Origin: Flavobacterium agricola
GTDB taxonomy: Bacteria > Bacteroidota > Bacteroidia > Flavobacteriales > Flavobacteriaceae
NCBI RefSeq assembly: GCF_025919725.1
Contig: NZ_CP081495.1
Location: forward strand, 1,984,001-2,048,000
Direction of reading: 5' to 3'
Length of the DNA stretch: 64,000 nucleotides
A program made the translations under genes and the position numbers. Below, one piece after another: positions 32,537 through 42,263 of this stretch; position 1 is the stretch's first letter, and each line of letters begins with the position of its first letter. A model generated the notes under the pieces. That model ran no database searches and was not told where the DNA came from. It was given only the letters and a program-made list of their open reading frames with translations.

Positions 32537-32635
32537 ATGCCAAGTGGTAAAAAAAGAAAAAGACATAAGGTAGCAACGCACAAACGTAAAAAAAGAGCGA
32601 GAGCTAACCGTCACAAAAAAGAAAAAGTAGTTTAA
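32537..32635 (+). CDS. 32-residue very basic protein, AURKAIP1/COX24 (mS38-like) type
   Basis: A complete small frame: MPSGKKRKRHKVATHKRKKR and then ARANRHKKEKVV. About 60% of residues are Lys, Arg or His, and the pattern 'KRKRHKVATHKRKKRAR' resembles the AURKAIP1/COX24 motif known from mitochondrial ribosomal protein mS38. Such mini-proteins are annotated between HU and RNase G/E genes in other Bacteroidota (from memory). A ribosome- or RNA-bound role is likely but inferred. Its stop codon lies in the loop of the following terminator, which supports it as a real gene. Confidence 0.8.
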   Translation: MPSGKKRKRHKVATHKRKKRARANRHKKEKVV

Positions 32636-32656
32636 AACTACTTTTTCCTTTTTTTA
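32618..32656 (+). terminator. Intrinsic terminator at the end of the mini-protein gene
   Basis: GAAAAAGTAGTTT and AAACTACTTTTTC arms followed by CTTTTTTT. The stop TAA (32633-32635) is at the hairpin centre. It separates HU plus the mini-protein from rng. Confidence 0.8.
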
Positions 32657-32792
32657 AGTTCATTGAAATTGTAAGCCAAAAAGCTTACATCGGGCTAAAA
32701 ACCTGTAAAATTTTGTTTAATCCATCTGTACTGCATACGTTTTAGTAAGAAATTACGTTAAAACATATTCGTATGGATAAATAAGTTATACT
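32657..32792 (+). other. rng leader with hairpin
   Basis: About 136 bases before rng. A hairpin GTAAGC-CAAAAA-GCTTAC lies at 32671-32688. No perfect promoter box is seen. Since RNase E in other bacteria binds its own leader to control its level, this may be an autoregulatory site; that is a guess. Confidence 0.3.
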
Positions 32793-34346
32793 GTGAACAA
32801 AGAGTTAATTGTACGTTCTAGTTCAGAAGCAGTTGATTTTGCCTTATTAAAAGATGGAAAACTAATTGAACTTCATCACGAAGAAAAAGATGATGAAAGC
32901 CAAGGTCAAGGATTTAACGTGGGCGATATTTTTATTGCAAAAATTCGCAAACCCGTTCCTGGTTTAAATGCCGCTTTCGTTCATATTGGATTCGATAAAG
33001 ATGCATTTTTGCATTATCATGATTTAGGTCCAAACCTAACATCAATGATGAAGTTTATTAAACTTGTAAGCACAGGTAAATTAAAGGACTACTCCTTAAA
33101 AAACTTTCCTTTTGAAACTGAAATTAATAAAGATGGTGTTATTACAGATGTTTTAAGTGCCAACCAATCTATTTTAGTTCAGATCGTGAAAGAACCAATT
33201 TCTACAAAAGGACCGCGTATATCATCTGAATTGTCGTTAGCGGGTAGATATGTAGTTTTAGTTCCATTTTCGGATCGCGTTTCGGTTTCTCAAAAAATCG
33301 AATCGAAAGAAGAAAAAGAAAGGTTAAAGAAACTGGTTCAGAGCATAAAACCCAAAGGTTTTGGCGTAATTATTAGAACCGTTGCTGAAAGACAAAAAGT
33401 AGCCGAGCTAGAAAAGGATTTGCAAAACTTGCTAGACAAATGGATAGCAATGTGCAAACGTCTACCTACTGCACATCACCCCTCAAAAATTTTGGGTGAA
33501 TTAAATAAAGCTTCGTCTATTTTACGTGATATTTTCAATGATTCATTTACTGGAATTCACATAGATGATGAAGATTTATATTATCAAACTAAGGACTATT
33601 TGCAAGAAATAGCTCCTTCTAAAGTCTCAATCGTTAAGCAATATCATTCGAAAGAGCTGCCGTTGTTCGAAAAATACAATATTGAACGACAAATAAAAAC
33701 CTCGTTTGGAAAAACGGTTTCTATGAGTAAAGGAGCTTACTTAATCATAGAACATACCGAAGCTTTACACGTTATTGATGTAAACAGCGGTAACCGATCT
33801 AACAAAGCAACCAATCAGGAAGAAACAGCTTTAGAAGTTAACTTAATTGCTGCCGCAGAAATTGCCAGACAATTGCGTTTACGAGATATGGGCGGAATTA
33901 TTGTTGTTGATTTTATTGACATGCAAAACCCCGAAAATCGTAAAACGTTGTACGACTTCTTAAGAGAAGAAATGAGCGACGACAAAGCCAAACACAAAAT
34001 CTTGCCTCCTAGCAAATTTGGATTAATCCAAATTACTAGACAAAGAGTTAGACCCGAAGTACATATAAAAACCAATGAAGAAAATCCGAATGAAAACGGA
34101 GAAATTGAAGCTCCAATATTGGTAATAGATAAAATCGCGGCTGACCTAGAAAGAATTATTAAAGAAAACAAATCGGTTGTTTTAAATACCCATCCGTTTG
34201 TTTCTGCTTACCTTACTCAGGGTTTTCCATCAATTCGAATGAAATGGTTTTTTGAACACAAAAAGTGGATAAAAATTATTCCAAGAGATGCTTACACGTA
34301 CCTAGAGTATCATTTTTTTGACAAAGAAGGTAATCAATTAATGTAA
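32793..34346 (+). CDS. rng: Ribonuclease E/G
   Basis: An endoribonuclease for rRNA maturation and mRNA decay. 517 residues, the RNase G-like short form without a long C-terminal scaffold. It starts with GTG. An S1 domain covers about 36-125 ('GDIFIAKIRKPVPGLNAAFVHIG', 'KDAFLHYHDL'). The catalytic metal aspartates are in 'LHVIDVNSGNRS' and 'GIIVVDFIDMQNPENR'. 'IEHTEALHVIDVNSG' is the family fingerprint. It is preceded by a leader with a hairpin and followed by a terminator facing pbpC. The HU-miniprotein-rng order is recurrent in the phylum. Confidence 0.96.
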   Translation: MNKELIVRSSSEAVDFALLKDGKLIELHHEEKDDESQGQGFNVGDIFIAKIRKPVPGLNAAFVHIGFDKDAFLHYHDLGPNLTSMMKFIKLVSTGKLKDYSLKNFPFETEINKDGVITDVLSANQSILVQIVKEPISTKGPRISSELSLAGRYVVLVPFSDRVSVSQKIESKEEKERLKKLVQSIKPKGFGVIIRTVAERQKVAELEKDLQNLLDKWIAMCKRLPTAHHPSKILGELNKASSILRDIFNDSFTGIHIDDEDLYYQTKDYLQEIAPSKVSIVKQYHSKELPLFEKYNIERQIKTSFGKTVSMSKGAYLIIEHTEALHVIDVNSGNRSNKATNQEETALEVNLIAAAEIARQLRLRDMGGIIVVDFIDMQNPENRKTLYDFLREEMSDDKAKHKILPPSKFGLIQITRQRVRPEVHIKTNEENPNENGEIEAPILVIDKIAADLERIIKENKSVVLNTHPFVSAYLTQGFPSIRMKWFFEHKKWIKIIPRDAYTYLEYHFFDKEGNQLM

Positions 34347-34352
34347 AAAATT

Positions 34353-34383
34353 AAAACCGCTACGTTTTCGCAGCGGTTTTTTT
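34353..34383. terminator. Terminator between rng and pbpC
   Basis: AAAACCGCT...AGCGGTTTT with a structured loop and T tract. The convergent pbpC stop starts at 34386, so it can serve both genes. Confidence 0.85.
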
Positions 34384-34385
34384 AT

Positions 34386-36728
34386 TTAGTTTAAAGTAAT
34401 ATTCACAAAAGCTTCATTACCCATTTCATCTACTGCATAAAGCTTATAATCTCCTGGTTTAGCTTCAATCATCATTTCATGAAAAGTTTTGGTTTTACCC
34501 AAATAGGTATCATTTAAATACCAAAAAATCTGCGCTTCGGTATTTACATGTGCAACTTTAGCAATAACAGGTTGTAATTCGCCCGCTTGATTTTTAGTTT
34601 GACTTAAAACCATATTGTTTTCCGGATAAATAAAATCTAAAACATGTTGTTTACTAGTACCACAATCTGATCGATAAGGCGGTACCAATTTATAATTCAT
34701 ATTTTTAGATTTATAGTACCATTGCATAACAGGAGGTAAAACAAAATAAACTTCGGTTTGTATTTTGTCTAAATCTTCGCAAGCTGCGCTAACTTGAAAT
34801 TGTTTGGTTTGATCTAAATGAATTACTTTATGATACGGACAAATGGTCGTATTGATTCCTTTTTTAGGAATTTTAGCTTTTTGTGAAGGACAATGCTGAG
34901 ATGCAACATGGCCTGAAACAGTACAAACATCAATTAGCTGTAAATCAGATGCAGGTTCTTTAAAAAATTCATTTTTAGGCAAAGATCTAAAAACATCAAA
35001 CAAAATGGGGCCGGCGTATTGCATCCCGGTTAAACCAGCACGGCCTTCGCCCGATGCATTACCAACCCAAACACCAACTACATAATTTTTATCTACTCCA
35101 ATAGCCCAACCATCTCGGCTACCAAAACTTGTTCCTGTTTTCCAAGCAATTTCTATAGATGAATCGTAATAACGCCATGCATCATCATTGGGTCGGTTTA
35201 CCTCTTTCATCGCAGTAAACGTTTGATACAAAGCTCCTGCACCAAAAACGGTAGCATCCGAAACAACTTTTCCAAAATCTAAATCAATATTGCTATTACT
35301 TTGTAACGACTGAAATTCATTGCTGCGGTATTTTTGTGTTTTGTTGTAAAAATTTAAGGTTGATGCCATGTTTGCGTAAGCGCTGCACAAATCGTACAAA
35401 TTGGATTCTGCTCCGCCTAAAATTAAAGATAAACCATAATGCGCTGGTTGTTTATTAATATCTGAAAGTTGTAATTGTTTCAGTTTTTCGTAAAATTTAT
35501 TTACGGTATAATCTTTTAGCATTAAAACATACGGAATGTTTAACGATTTAGATAAGGCAATATCAGCCGGAACTGCTCCATCGTACGTATTTTCGTAATT
35601 CTGCGGCGAATAATTAGCAATTTGAGTAGGAATGTCGGCCAACAAAGTTTTAGGCAGTAATTCGCCCTCATCTAACATTGCAGCATATAAAAAAGGTTTT
35701 AAAATACTGCCTGTACTTCGCGGTGCAACGGTAATATCTACATCTTTACTATGTGCCGCATCCGTAGGGCTATTTCCAACATAAGCTAAAACTTTTCGCG
35801 TATTTACATCGGCTACCAAAACTGCTACATTATAAATTTGATTTTGCTTGTACAAATTATAATATTTGGCAACAATATGATTAACCTGCTCTTGCAAATG
35901 TGCATCTAAAGTTGATGTTAATGTTTGCTCAGGATATTTTTGAGCCATTTGCATGACATAATGATTGGCACTTTGTGGCAAATTGTAAGGTTTGCCCGGT
36001 AAAGATTCTGCAATGGCCAATGCATAAGTTTCGGCATCAATTACTTTATTTTCATGCAATTTTAATAACAACGTATTGCGTTTTGCTAACAACTTTTCCT
36101 GATTTTTACCCGGATAAATTAAACTTGGCGCATTAGGTAAAATAGCTAAAGTTGCACTTTCTGCCCAAGATAATTGATGTGCAGGAATACCAAAATACCG
36201 ATAAGCAGCCATGTCTAACCCCACAACATTACCACCAAAAGGTGCGTGCGAAGCATAAAGTTCTAAAATAGTATTTTTAGAATGCATAAATTCTAAACGC
36301 GTAGCTAAAACAACCTCAACAAATTTTTCGACATAGGTGCGTTTTTTATTTTTTCGATGCAATCGGATAACTTGTTGCGTCAACGTACTTCCGCCTCGAA
36401 CAACTTTTTTTGCTTTGTTATTTTGCACCAAAGCTTTGGCCATAGCTACCGGATTAACTCCAAAATGGTAGTTAAAATATTCATCTTCAAAATAAATTAA
36501 ACTTTGCTTGAATTTATACGGAACAGAATCAGCTTCTGGAAAACGCCATTGACCATCTTCAGCAATTTTTGCACCAAGCAATTCTTGATTTCGATCTTGA
36601 ATTACCGTTGCATACGGCTGATTGAATAAGTTTTTTGGTAAACAAAAATAGTAAGCAACCACAGCTACAAGCGCTATGGTTGCTTTAATTTTATTATTTT
36701 TTATGTATTGAAAACTTTTTTTTATCAT
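34386..36728 (-). CDS. pbpC: Penicillin-binding protein 1C
   Basis: A bifunctional peptidoglycan glycosyltransferase/transpeptidase of 780 residues anchored by one N-terminal helix. GT51 motifs: 'LIYFEDEYFNYHFGVNP' and 'VRGGSTLTQQVIRLHRK'. Transpeptidase motifs: 'STGSILKPFLY' (SxxK), 'SKSLNIPY' (SxN) and 'AWKTGTSFGSRDGW' (KTG). The C-terminal domain (about 690-780) is the BiPBP_C type. I start at MIKKSFQY, whose ATG overlaps the A2M stop as TAATG, indicating coupled translation; a start 8 codons earlier is less likely. The pairing with alpha-2-macroglobulin is the classic PBP1C context. Confidence 0.95.
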   Translation of the reverse strand: MIKKSFQYIKNNKIKATIALVAVVAYYFCLPKNLFNQPYATVIQDRNQELLGAKIAEDGQWRFPEADSVPYKFKQSLIYFEDEYFNYHFGVNPVAMAKALVQNNKAKKVVRGGSTLTQQVIRLHRKNKKRTYVEKFVEVVLATRLEFMHSKNTILELYASHAPFGGNVVGLDMAAYRYFGIPAHQLSWAESATLAILPNAPSLIYPGKNQEKLLAKRNTLLLKLHENKVIDAETYALAIAESLPGKPYNLPQSANHYVMQMAQKYPEQTLTSTLDAHLQEQVNHIVAKYYNLYKQNQIYNVAVLVADVNTRKVLAYVGNSPTDAAHSKDVDITVAPRSTGSILKPFLYAAMLDEGELLPKTLLADIPTQIANYSPQNYENTYDGAVPADIALSKSLNIPYVLMLKDYTVNKFYEKLKQLQLSDINKQPAHYGLSLILGGAESNLYDLCSAYANMASTLNFYNKTQKYRSNEFQSLQSNSNIDLDFGKVVSDATVFGAGALYQTFTAMKEVNRPNDDAWRYYDSSIEIAWKTGTSFGSRDGWAIGVDKNYVVGVWVGNASGEGRAGLTGMQYAGPILFDVFRSLPKNEFFKEPASDLQLIDVCTVSGHVASQHCPSQKAKIPKKGINTTICPYHKVIHLDQTKQFQVSAACEDLDKIQTEVYFVLPPVMQWYYKSKNMNYKLVPPYRSDCGTSKQHVLDFIYPENNMVLSQTKNQAGELQPVIAKVAHVNTEAQIFWYLNDTYLGKTKTFHEMMIEAKPGDYKLYAVDEMGNEAFVNITLN

Positions 36729-39700
36729 TAATCGGCAACAATTTCTACCCAACCGCCAACATTGCGCGCTTTATATGTATTGTCGTACATGGCTTCAACA
36801 TAGGCACCTGATAAATAATATTTTCCTAAATAGGATGCAATTACAACTGTTGTAAATGTTTTACGATCGGCTGGTCCTAAATTAAAATAATACATGGCAC
36901 GATCGTCACGAATGTCAATAAATTCGGCGTCATTTTTATAAACTTCACCATATTCTGTAAAACGTAAGTTTACCACCTCAAATCCAGAAGGGAAAATTTG
37001 TTGTAATGCAACATTAGTAAGCGCCTTTCTACTTAAATTATCAACGGTTACGGTAGCAACAATCTCAGATCCTTGTTTAATATTTGCCATATTAATAGGT
37101 TCGCCACTACGTGTTTTAAACGTAGTTGTAATACGTAAATTATCAGCAATTACTTGCTCATCGCCCACAGGTAAAACTCCAGAACTCATGATGCGAACAT
37201 AAACCACATTATCACCTTTATTAGTAAGTTTTACTTGATGATTGCCTTTTTCTACTTTATAAGTCTTATCAGCAAACGCTTTATCTGTTTTTATTTTGTC
37301 TGATTTACCGTCAAATTGATAGGTTACATTCAAACCTTTGCCACCAACAACTTTAATAAACTTACTTAACGCATTTAATGCGTATGCTGTAGCTTGCGTA
37401 CTCATGTATTTTTCTGATGATAAAGCTTGTGCAAGTTCGTTAGCAACTTCAAAACTTTTGGTTTTATCATTTAATAAAATATAAGTTTCTAAAGCAATAG
37501 CCTGGTTTCTGTCGTACGAACCAAAATAATACAATTGATCTAGCTTTTTACGATCTATGTTTTGCAATAAACTTTTAGCCACCTTTTCTTGCTTAACTAA
37601 TGCATAAGTTGCTGCTAAACGCACTTTTGCTTCGTCCGAAATATTTGGTGTTTCGCGCAAACGGTTCATTGATGCTAAATCGACTGAGCCAGCCAACGCC
37701 AACGTATATAAACGATAAGCTTGTGCAATATCATTATAATAACGGTTTTCATAACGCCATTGCTTTGCTGCACGTTTTTGGTAATCTAGCCATTTGTTTT
37801 TCATTCCGTCAGGCAAAATATATCCTTTATCACCCGCTTCTATTAAAAACTGCCCCACGTACGAGGTTGCCCAATCGCTTACATAACTACCTCCCGGCCA
37901 ATATGCAAATGCTCCGGAACTTAATTGGTAATTATTAAGCAGATTAATGGTTGCATTTACATTACGTTGCGCGCTGCTTTTTTGCGAAGCATCTAACTCA
38001 AAAATATCTGCCATGTACAATTGCGGAAAAGCGATTGACACAATTTGCTCTAAACATCCGTGCGGATATTGCAGCAAATAGCTCATACGTCCGTTAAAGT
38101 TGATTGACGGGAATGAGGAAACTTCTAGCACTGCTTGGTTAGATCCTTTTACTCCAAATGCTTCAAAGTTAATTGTTTCTGTTTGCCCTGGATTTACCGT
38201 TATATCCGTAAAAATTGCAGTGGTTGGGTTAGGGTTTGTAATTGCTATTTCAACCTTATAACTGGCTTTAAAACTACCTGAGGTTGCAATAACTTCAATA
38301 GTTTCAACACCTTCTAAGTCGTTTACCTCTAAATCAAAAAATGCCATTTTTTCTCCAGGTTCAGAAAAAGATAAGTTTTGACTTTTAGAACCTACAACCT
38401 GAGCTTTGCCTGTTGTTTTAACCTGCACGTTTACGTTGGTTACATTATTTTCTAAAGCAAAAACGGTTACCGGCATGGTTACACGCTCGTTAGGCGAAAT
38501 TTTTCTTGGTAAAGATGCTAAAACCATTAACGGTTGACGCACCGGTGTTGTAACTTCTGTACTTCCGTACGAATTGGTTTCTAAATTACTTGCCACAACC
38601 ATTGTACGCACCGATCCAATATAATTTGGAATGGCAATTGTGTGTTTTTCTGTTGCATTTTTACCTAACGTAAATGGACCAATAACACGAACCATAGGCT
38701 CGAATCTGTTGGCTTTTTTGGCATCGCTTGCGCCTAAAGCTTCGTCACCACCAATACTAAAAATTTGGTTTAATTTACCACCGTAAGCACCAATAACCTG
38801 ATCGTAAATATCCCATGTTTTAACACCTAACGCCATACGAGCATTAAATTTATCCCAAGCATTTGGCGTTTTAAAACGGGTTAAATCTAGTAAACCATCA
38901 TCTACAATAGCAATGGTATACGTCATTGGTTTTCCGTTTTGTTCTTTCACTTTTAAGGTAACGGTTTCATTTGGTTTTAAAACCTTCGGCATTTCGATAA
39001 CCGGATTAAGCTTTGTACCTTCATTAACCACCTCTAAATTTAGAACACCGTACATGCGAATAGGCACGTCAGAAACGGTTTGGCTATGCGGACGTAATAA
39101 AGTTACATAAACATAAACATTAGGAGCCATTTTATCTGTTAACGGAATTTCGACTAAAGTTTCGTTTTCTTTAGTTTCTACCCAATGTGCTTGAATAACT
39201 TGGCTACCTGATTCGATTGAAATTAATGCACGTCCGCCTAAAGTTGAAGGAAATGCAATTTTAGCGGTTTCTCCTACTTTATATTTGGCTTTATCAGCCG
39301 AAAACAACAACATATTAGCTGTTGACGATCCGTTATTTTTTGTTTTTCCAGACCAAATTGGCCAATCTATTAACGACGTTATACTGGTTGCGTGACCGCC
39401 ATTTTCATCGATTACTCGAATTAAATAACGTCCCCAATCTTGTTCAGGAATATTTAATTTAAAATTAGCTAAGCCCGAAGCATTGGTTTTTATAGTAAAG
39501 TTTTTATAGGCTGATGTTGCATCAGAATAATTGTACTGCGTTAATTCACCGTCGTACGAATTCCACCACCAGCGCCATGATATTTTATAAATTTCTACCT
39601 GAAGGTTAACATTAGCTTTTATTGCGCCAGAAGCATTTACCGTTTTTATCTCAAAAATATTATCTTTTCCGGTTTCTAACATGCCGTACTTGTTAGGTTC

Positions 39701-42202
39701 TGGCGCTTTAATACCTACATAGGTTTGATACGGCGAAAAAGTTGATGTGCTTACATCGGTACTAAAATCACCACCATTTTCATACACACGGGTTTGAAAA
39801 ACGACGCGTAATTTACCTGGTGCTTGTGAGCCAATGTTGGGTGAAAAATAGAAAGATGTTTCGCCGGCATCATTTAATCTACCAGAAAAAACAGAATTTT
39901 CATCAGACGAGAATTTGCGCACTTTATCATCGAAATCAAATTTTTCTGATCCTTTAAAAGTTGTTGTTCCTGGCAAAATACGTGCCTTGATATCGGCTTT
40001 TAAATTTTGAGCCGTGGCTCCGTGCAACCATTTTGCTTGCACTTTTACAGCATTTTCTCGCGTAATTTCTTTATCGGCTAATGAATTTGAAATTTTTAAA
40101 CGGTTGGGTTTAATGGTTTCTACCTTTAAACTTTTGTAAAAGTTTGCTCCACCAACATTAATACGTGCCTCCCAATTTCCGGTCGGATCGGTTGTTGCTG
40201 TTGGCACTTTAAATAAGTATTGATTAGAAGGTGTAATTTGTCGGGTTGCTTTAAATTTAGATTTACCTTGAGCATCTTTTACATTTAAGGTTATTGGATG
40301 CGATTTTTGAAGCTTTGCATCTAAATCGTTTAAAATAAAACCAACATAAATGGTATCGCCCGGACGCCAAACGCCACGTTCGGTATAAATAAATCCTTTT
40401 AATCCGTTTTGTAATTCGGTTCCTTGTACATCAAAATTACTTAAAGACAACGTCTGCGCTGCGTCTAATTTTACGTAGGTTGAATTATCACCAACCGAAA
40501 CTACTGCGAAATATGCATATTTATCTAAAGTAACTTTTGCAATACCATCACCATCGGTAATGGTTTTAGCTAATAATTGTTGTTGGTAATCGTATAATTT
40601 AATTTCGGCACCAGAAATTGGTAAGGTTGAAACAATGTTAGAAACTGCAAAGAAATAACTTCCGTTTTCACCACGTTTTGCAATAACCCCAACATCGGAT
40701 GCTAAAACATTAGTTTTAATGGCTTTGTTGTAATAATACGAATCGTCACACGGATTATCGCGTTGTTCCCAATCGTAATAGTAATAATCGTAATCATAAT
40801 CGTACGCAGATGCGCTACGCACTTCGCCATCTTTAGCGGTAAGCGGTTCTACAGCTTCTATTTCTTCTGTAATACAATCTAAAGCTGCATAACTTTTTTT
40901 GTATGAAAGTTCAACCGAATAAATAGCACCTGGATCTGGAATAATTAGCTTGGCTAAATCAATCGCATAAACATTCCAGCGATTCATTTTCTTTAATTTA
41001 TTCGGATTTAAATAAATGGTTTGACGGGCAACCGGAGCGCCTACGCGTTTTAAATTGCGATCGGTATTGTAATCGTTATCCTGAAAAAATTGTAAAATGT
41101 TATTGTTGTAAACTTTATAAACAACCACATCAACAGCATTTAAGTTGATGCTTTTAAAGTTTATTTTTAAATCGTTAGAAGTTGGTAAAATGGTTCCGCT
41201 ACGCACAAACTGAATTTCTGGTAAATTAGAACCCAGCGTAATATTGGTAACAAAATCGTTTTTTAGCTTAATATTATCTTGACTAACAATACCCTGAAAA
41301 ACTTGCAATTGTTTATCGCCGGTTAAGCTTTCGGGATAAAAAACTTTAAGTACATTTCCTGCCGTTGCAAATTTTAAATCGGTTGCATCTTGCAACTGAA
41401 CCAAACCTGCAAAGTTTTGTGTGCCTTTTAAAGGATCAGAAAAGTTTATTAAAATGGCGTTTTCAACATCACTCATTTCGGCTTGAATAACCGAAAAGTT
41501 GTTTTTACCTGGAATTGGAAAGGTTACTTCGCCTTTCTGATCAATTCCTAACGGATTTCCGTCCCAAAAAATATCGATTTGTGAATCGGTATCTAAACGC
41601 TGAATCGAATCAATATAAAACTCAAAATTATTTTGAGCCATATCTGATCCTCTAAATTTAACTTTTAGCTTGTTTTTACCTTGTTTGGCAGTAATAAGTT
41701 TTTCTGCCTGATCGGCCATAATGCGATCGGCTGCCTGAAAATTCATATTCAGATATTGGTAATCTTTAGAATACGACTGAATATCAACAAAACTAATAGC
41801 AAAGTTCTGTTTTATGGTTTTTACCTTAAATACAAAGGTGCGTTGCTCTTTGGGCACATCGGCTAATTTACCTAAATGAAAAGTAACGGTATATTCGGTA
41901 TCTTGATTAAACTTATCTTTAGGAATAAAGGCAACGGTATTGGCATTAATAGCAATTACCTTACCTGAAACCTTTGGTGATATAGAAAACAAGTCGGAAT
42001 CTAATTCCTGGTTGGGCTCCCAATCTAAATGATCGGTAGTTAAAACCGTTCTAATATCTGAATTTGCAGCTATTAATCCGTTGGTATAACTAACAATATA
42101 ATTGGTAAAATCATCGGGGTTAGAAACTTCTGTGTTTTTGTCGGAACAAGAAAAAAATAAGAAAATTGAGGCTACTAATATTCCTAAAATTGAGTTCTTC
42201 AT
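36728..42202 (-). CDS. Alpha-2-macroglobulin family lipoprotein with thioester
   Basis: A bacterial A2M of 1824 residues (lipobox FFSC, Cys19), thought to trap invading proteases in the periplasm while PBP1C repairs peptidoglycan. MG-type beta-domains fill the N-terminal two thirds, for example 'TERGVWRPGDTIYVGFIL' (MG2) and 'DNGLLDLT'-like 'IVDDGLLDLTRFKTPN'. The thioester CLEQ is at residues 1383-1386 in 'LLQYPHGCLEQIVSIAF', followed by the alpha/alpha toroid ('LLNNYQLSSGAFAYWPGG') and the receptor-binding-like end. An unusual Asp/Tyr-rich stretch 'ASAYDYDYDYYYYDWEQRD' lies near residue 470. It is upstream of and coupled to pbpC. Confidence 0.95.
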   Translation of the reverse strand: MKNSILGILVASIFLFFSCSDKNTEVSNPDDFTNYIVSYTNGLIAANSDIRTVLTTDHLDWEPNQELDSDLFSISPKVSGKVIAINANTVAFIPKDKFNQDTEYTVTFHLGKLADVPKEQRTFVFKVKTIKQNFAISFVDIQSYSKDYQYLNMNFQAADRIMADQAEKLITAKQGKNKLKVKFRGSDMAQNNFEFYIDSIQRLDTDSQIDIFWDGNPLGIDQKGEVTFPIPGKNNFSVIQAEMSDVENAILINFSDPLKGTQNFAGLVQLQDATDLKFATAGNVLKVFYPESLTGDKQLQVFQGIVSQDNIKLKNDFVTNITLGSNLPEIQFVRSGTILPTSNDLKINFKSINLNAVDVVVYKVYNNNILQFFQDNDYNTDRNLKRVGAPVARQTIYLNPNKLKKMNRWNVYAIDLAKLIIPDPGAIYSVELSYKKSYAALDCITEEIEAVEPLTAKDGEVRSASAYDYDYDYYYYDWEQRDNPCDDSYYYNKAIKTNVLASDVGVIAKRGENGSYFFAVSNIVSTLPISGAEIKLYDYQQQLLAKTITDGDGIAKVTLDKYAYFAVVSVGDNSTYVKLDAAQTLSLSNFDVQGTELQNGLKGFIYTERGVWRPGDTIYVGFILNDLDAKLQKSHPITLNVKDAQGKSKFKATRQITPSNQYLFKVPTATTDPTGNWEARINVGGANFYKSLKVETIKPNRLKISNSLADKEITRENAVKVQAKWLHGATAQNLKADIKARILPGTTTFKGSEKFDFDDKVRKFSSDENSVFSGRLNDAGETSFYFSPNIGSQAPGKLRVVFQTRVYENGGDFSTDVSTSTFSPYQTYVGIKAPEPNKYGMLETGKDNIFEIKTVNASGAIKANVNLQVEIYKISWRWWWNSYDGELTQYNYSDATSAYKNFTIKTNASGLANFKLNIPEQDWGRYLIRVIDENGGHATSITSLIDWPIWSGKTKNNGSSTANMLLFSADKAKYKVGETAKIAFPSTLGGRALISIESGSQVIQAHWVETKENETLVEIPLTDKMAPNVYVYVTLLRPHSQTVSDVPIRMYGVLNLEVVNEGTKLNPVIEMPKVLKPNETVTLKVKEQNGKPMTYTIAIVDDGLLDLTRFKTPNAWDKFNARMALGVKTWDIYDQVIGAYGGKLNQIFSIGGDEALGASDAKKANRFEPMVRVIGPFTLGKNATEKHTIAIPNYIGSVRTMVVASNLETNSYGSTEVTTPVRQPLMVLASLPRKISPNERVTMPVTVFALENNVTNVNVQVKTTGKAQVVGSKSQNLSFSEPGEKMAFFDLEVNDLEGVETIEVIATSGSFKASYKVEIAITNPNPTTAIFTDITVNPGQTETINFEAFGVKGSNQAVLEVSSFPSINFNGRMSYLLQYPHGCLEQIVSIAFPQLYMADIFELDASQKSSAQRNVNATINLLNNYQLSSGAFAYWPGGSYVSDWATSYVGQFLIEAGDKGYILPDGMKNKWLDYQKRAAKQWRYENRYYNDIAQAYRLYTLALAGSVDLASMNRLRETPNISDEAKVRLAATYALVKQEKVAKSLLQNIDRKKLDQLYYFGSYDRNQAIALETYILLNDKTKSFEVANELAQALSSEKYMSTQATAYALNALSKFIKVVGGKGLNVTYQFDGKSDKIKTDKAFADKTYKVEKGNHQVKLTNKGDNVVYVRIMSSGVLPVGDEQVIADNLRITTTFKTRSGEPINMANIKQGSEIVATVTVDNLSRKALTNVALQQIFPSGFEVVNLRFTEYGEVYKNDAEFIDIRDDRAMYYFNLGPADRKTFTTVVIASYLGKYYLSGAYVEAMYDNTYKARNVGGWVEIVAD

Positions 42203-42263
42203 AATCTGATATCTTATGTGAAAGATAACTAAATTTTAAGGAAAAAAGTATAAATCAAAGCGT

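Noticed and set aside
36729..36752. Upstream start for pbpC (adds MGRNCCRL)
   Set aside because: It would overlap the A2M frame by 25 bp, whereas the ATG at 36728 gives the usual TAATG coupling and a clean N-terminal anchor.
38913..39110. Open frames on the plus strand inside the A2M gene
   Set aside because: They have no family resemblance and simply oppose a convincing long gene; the same applies to other antisense frames across the window.
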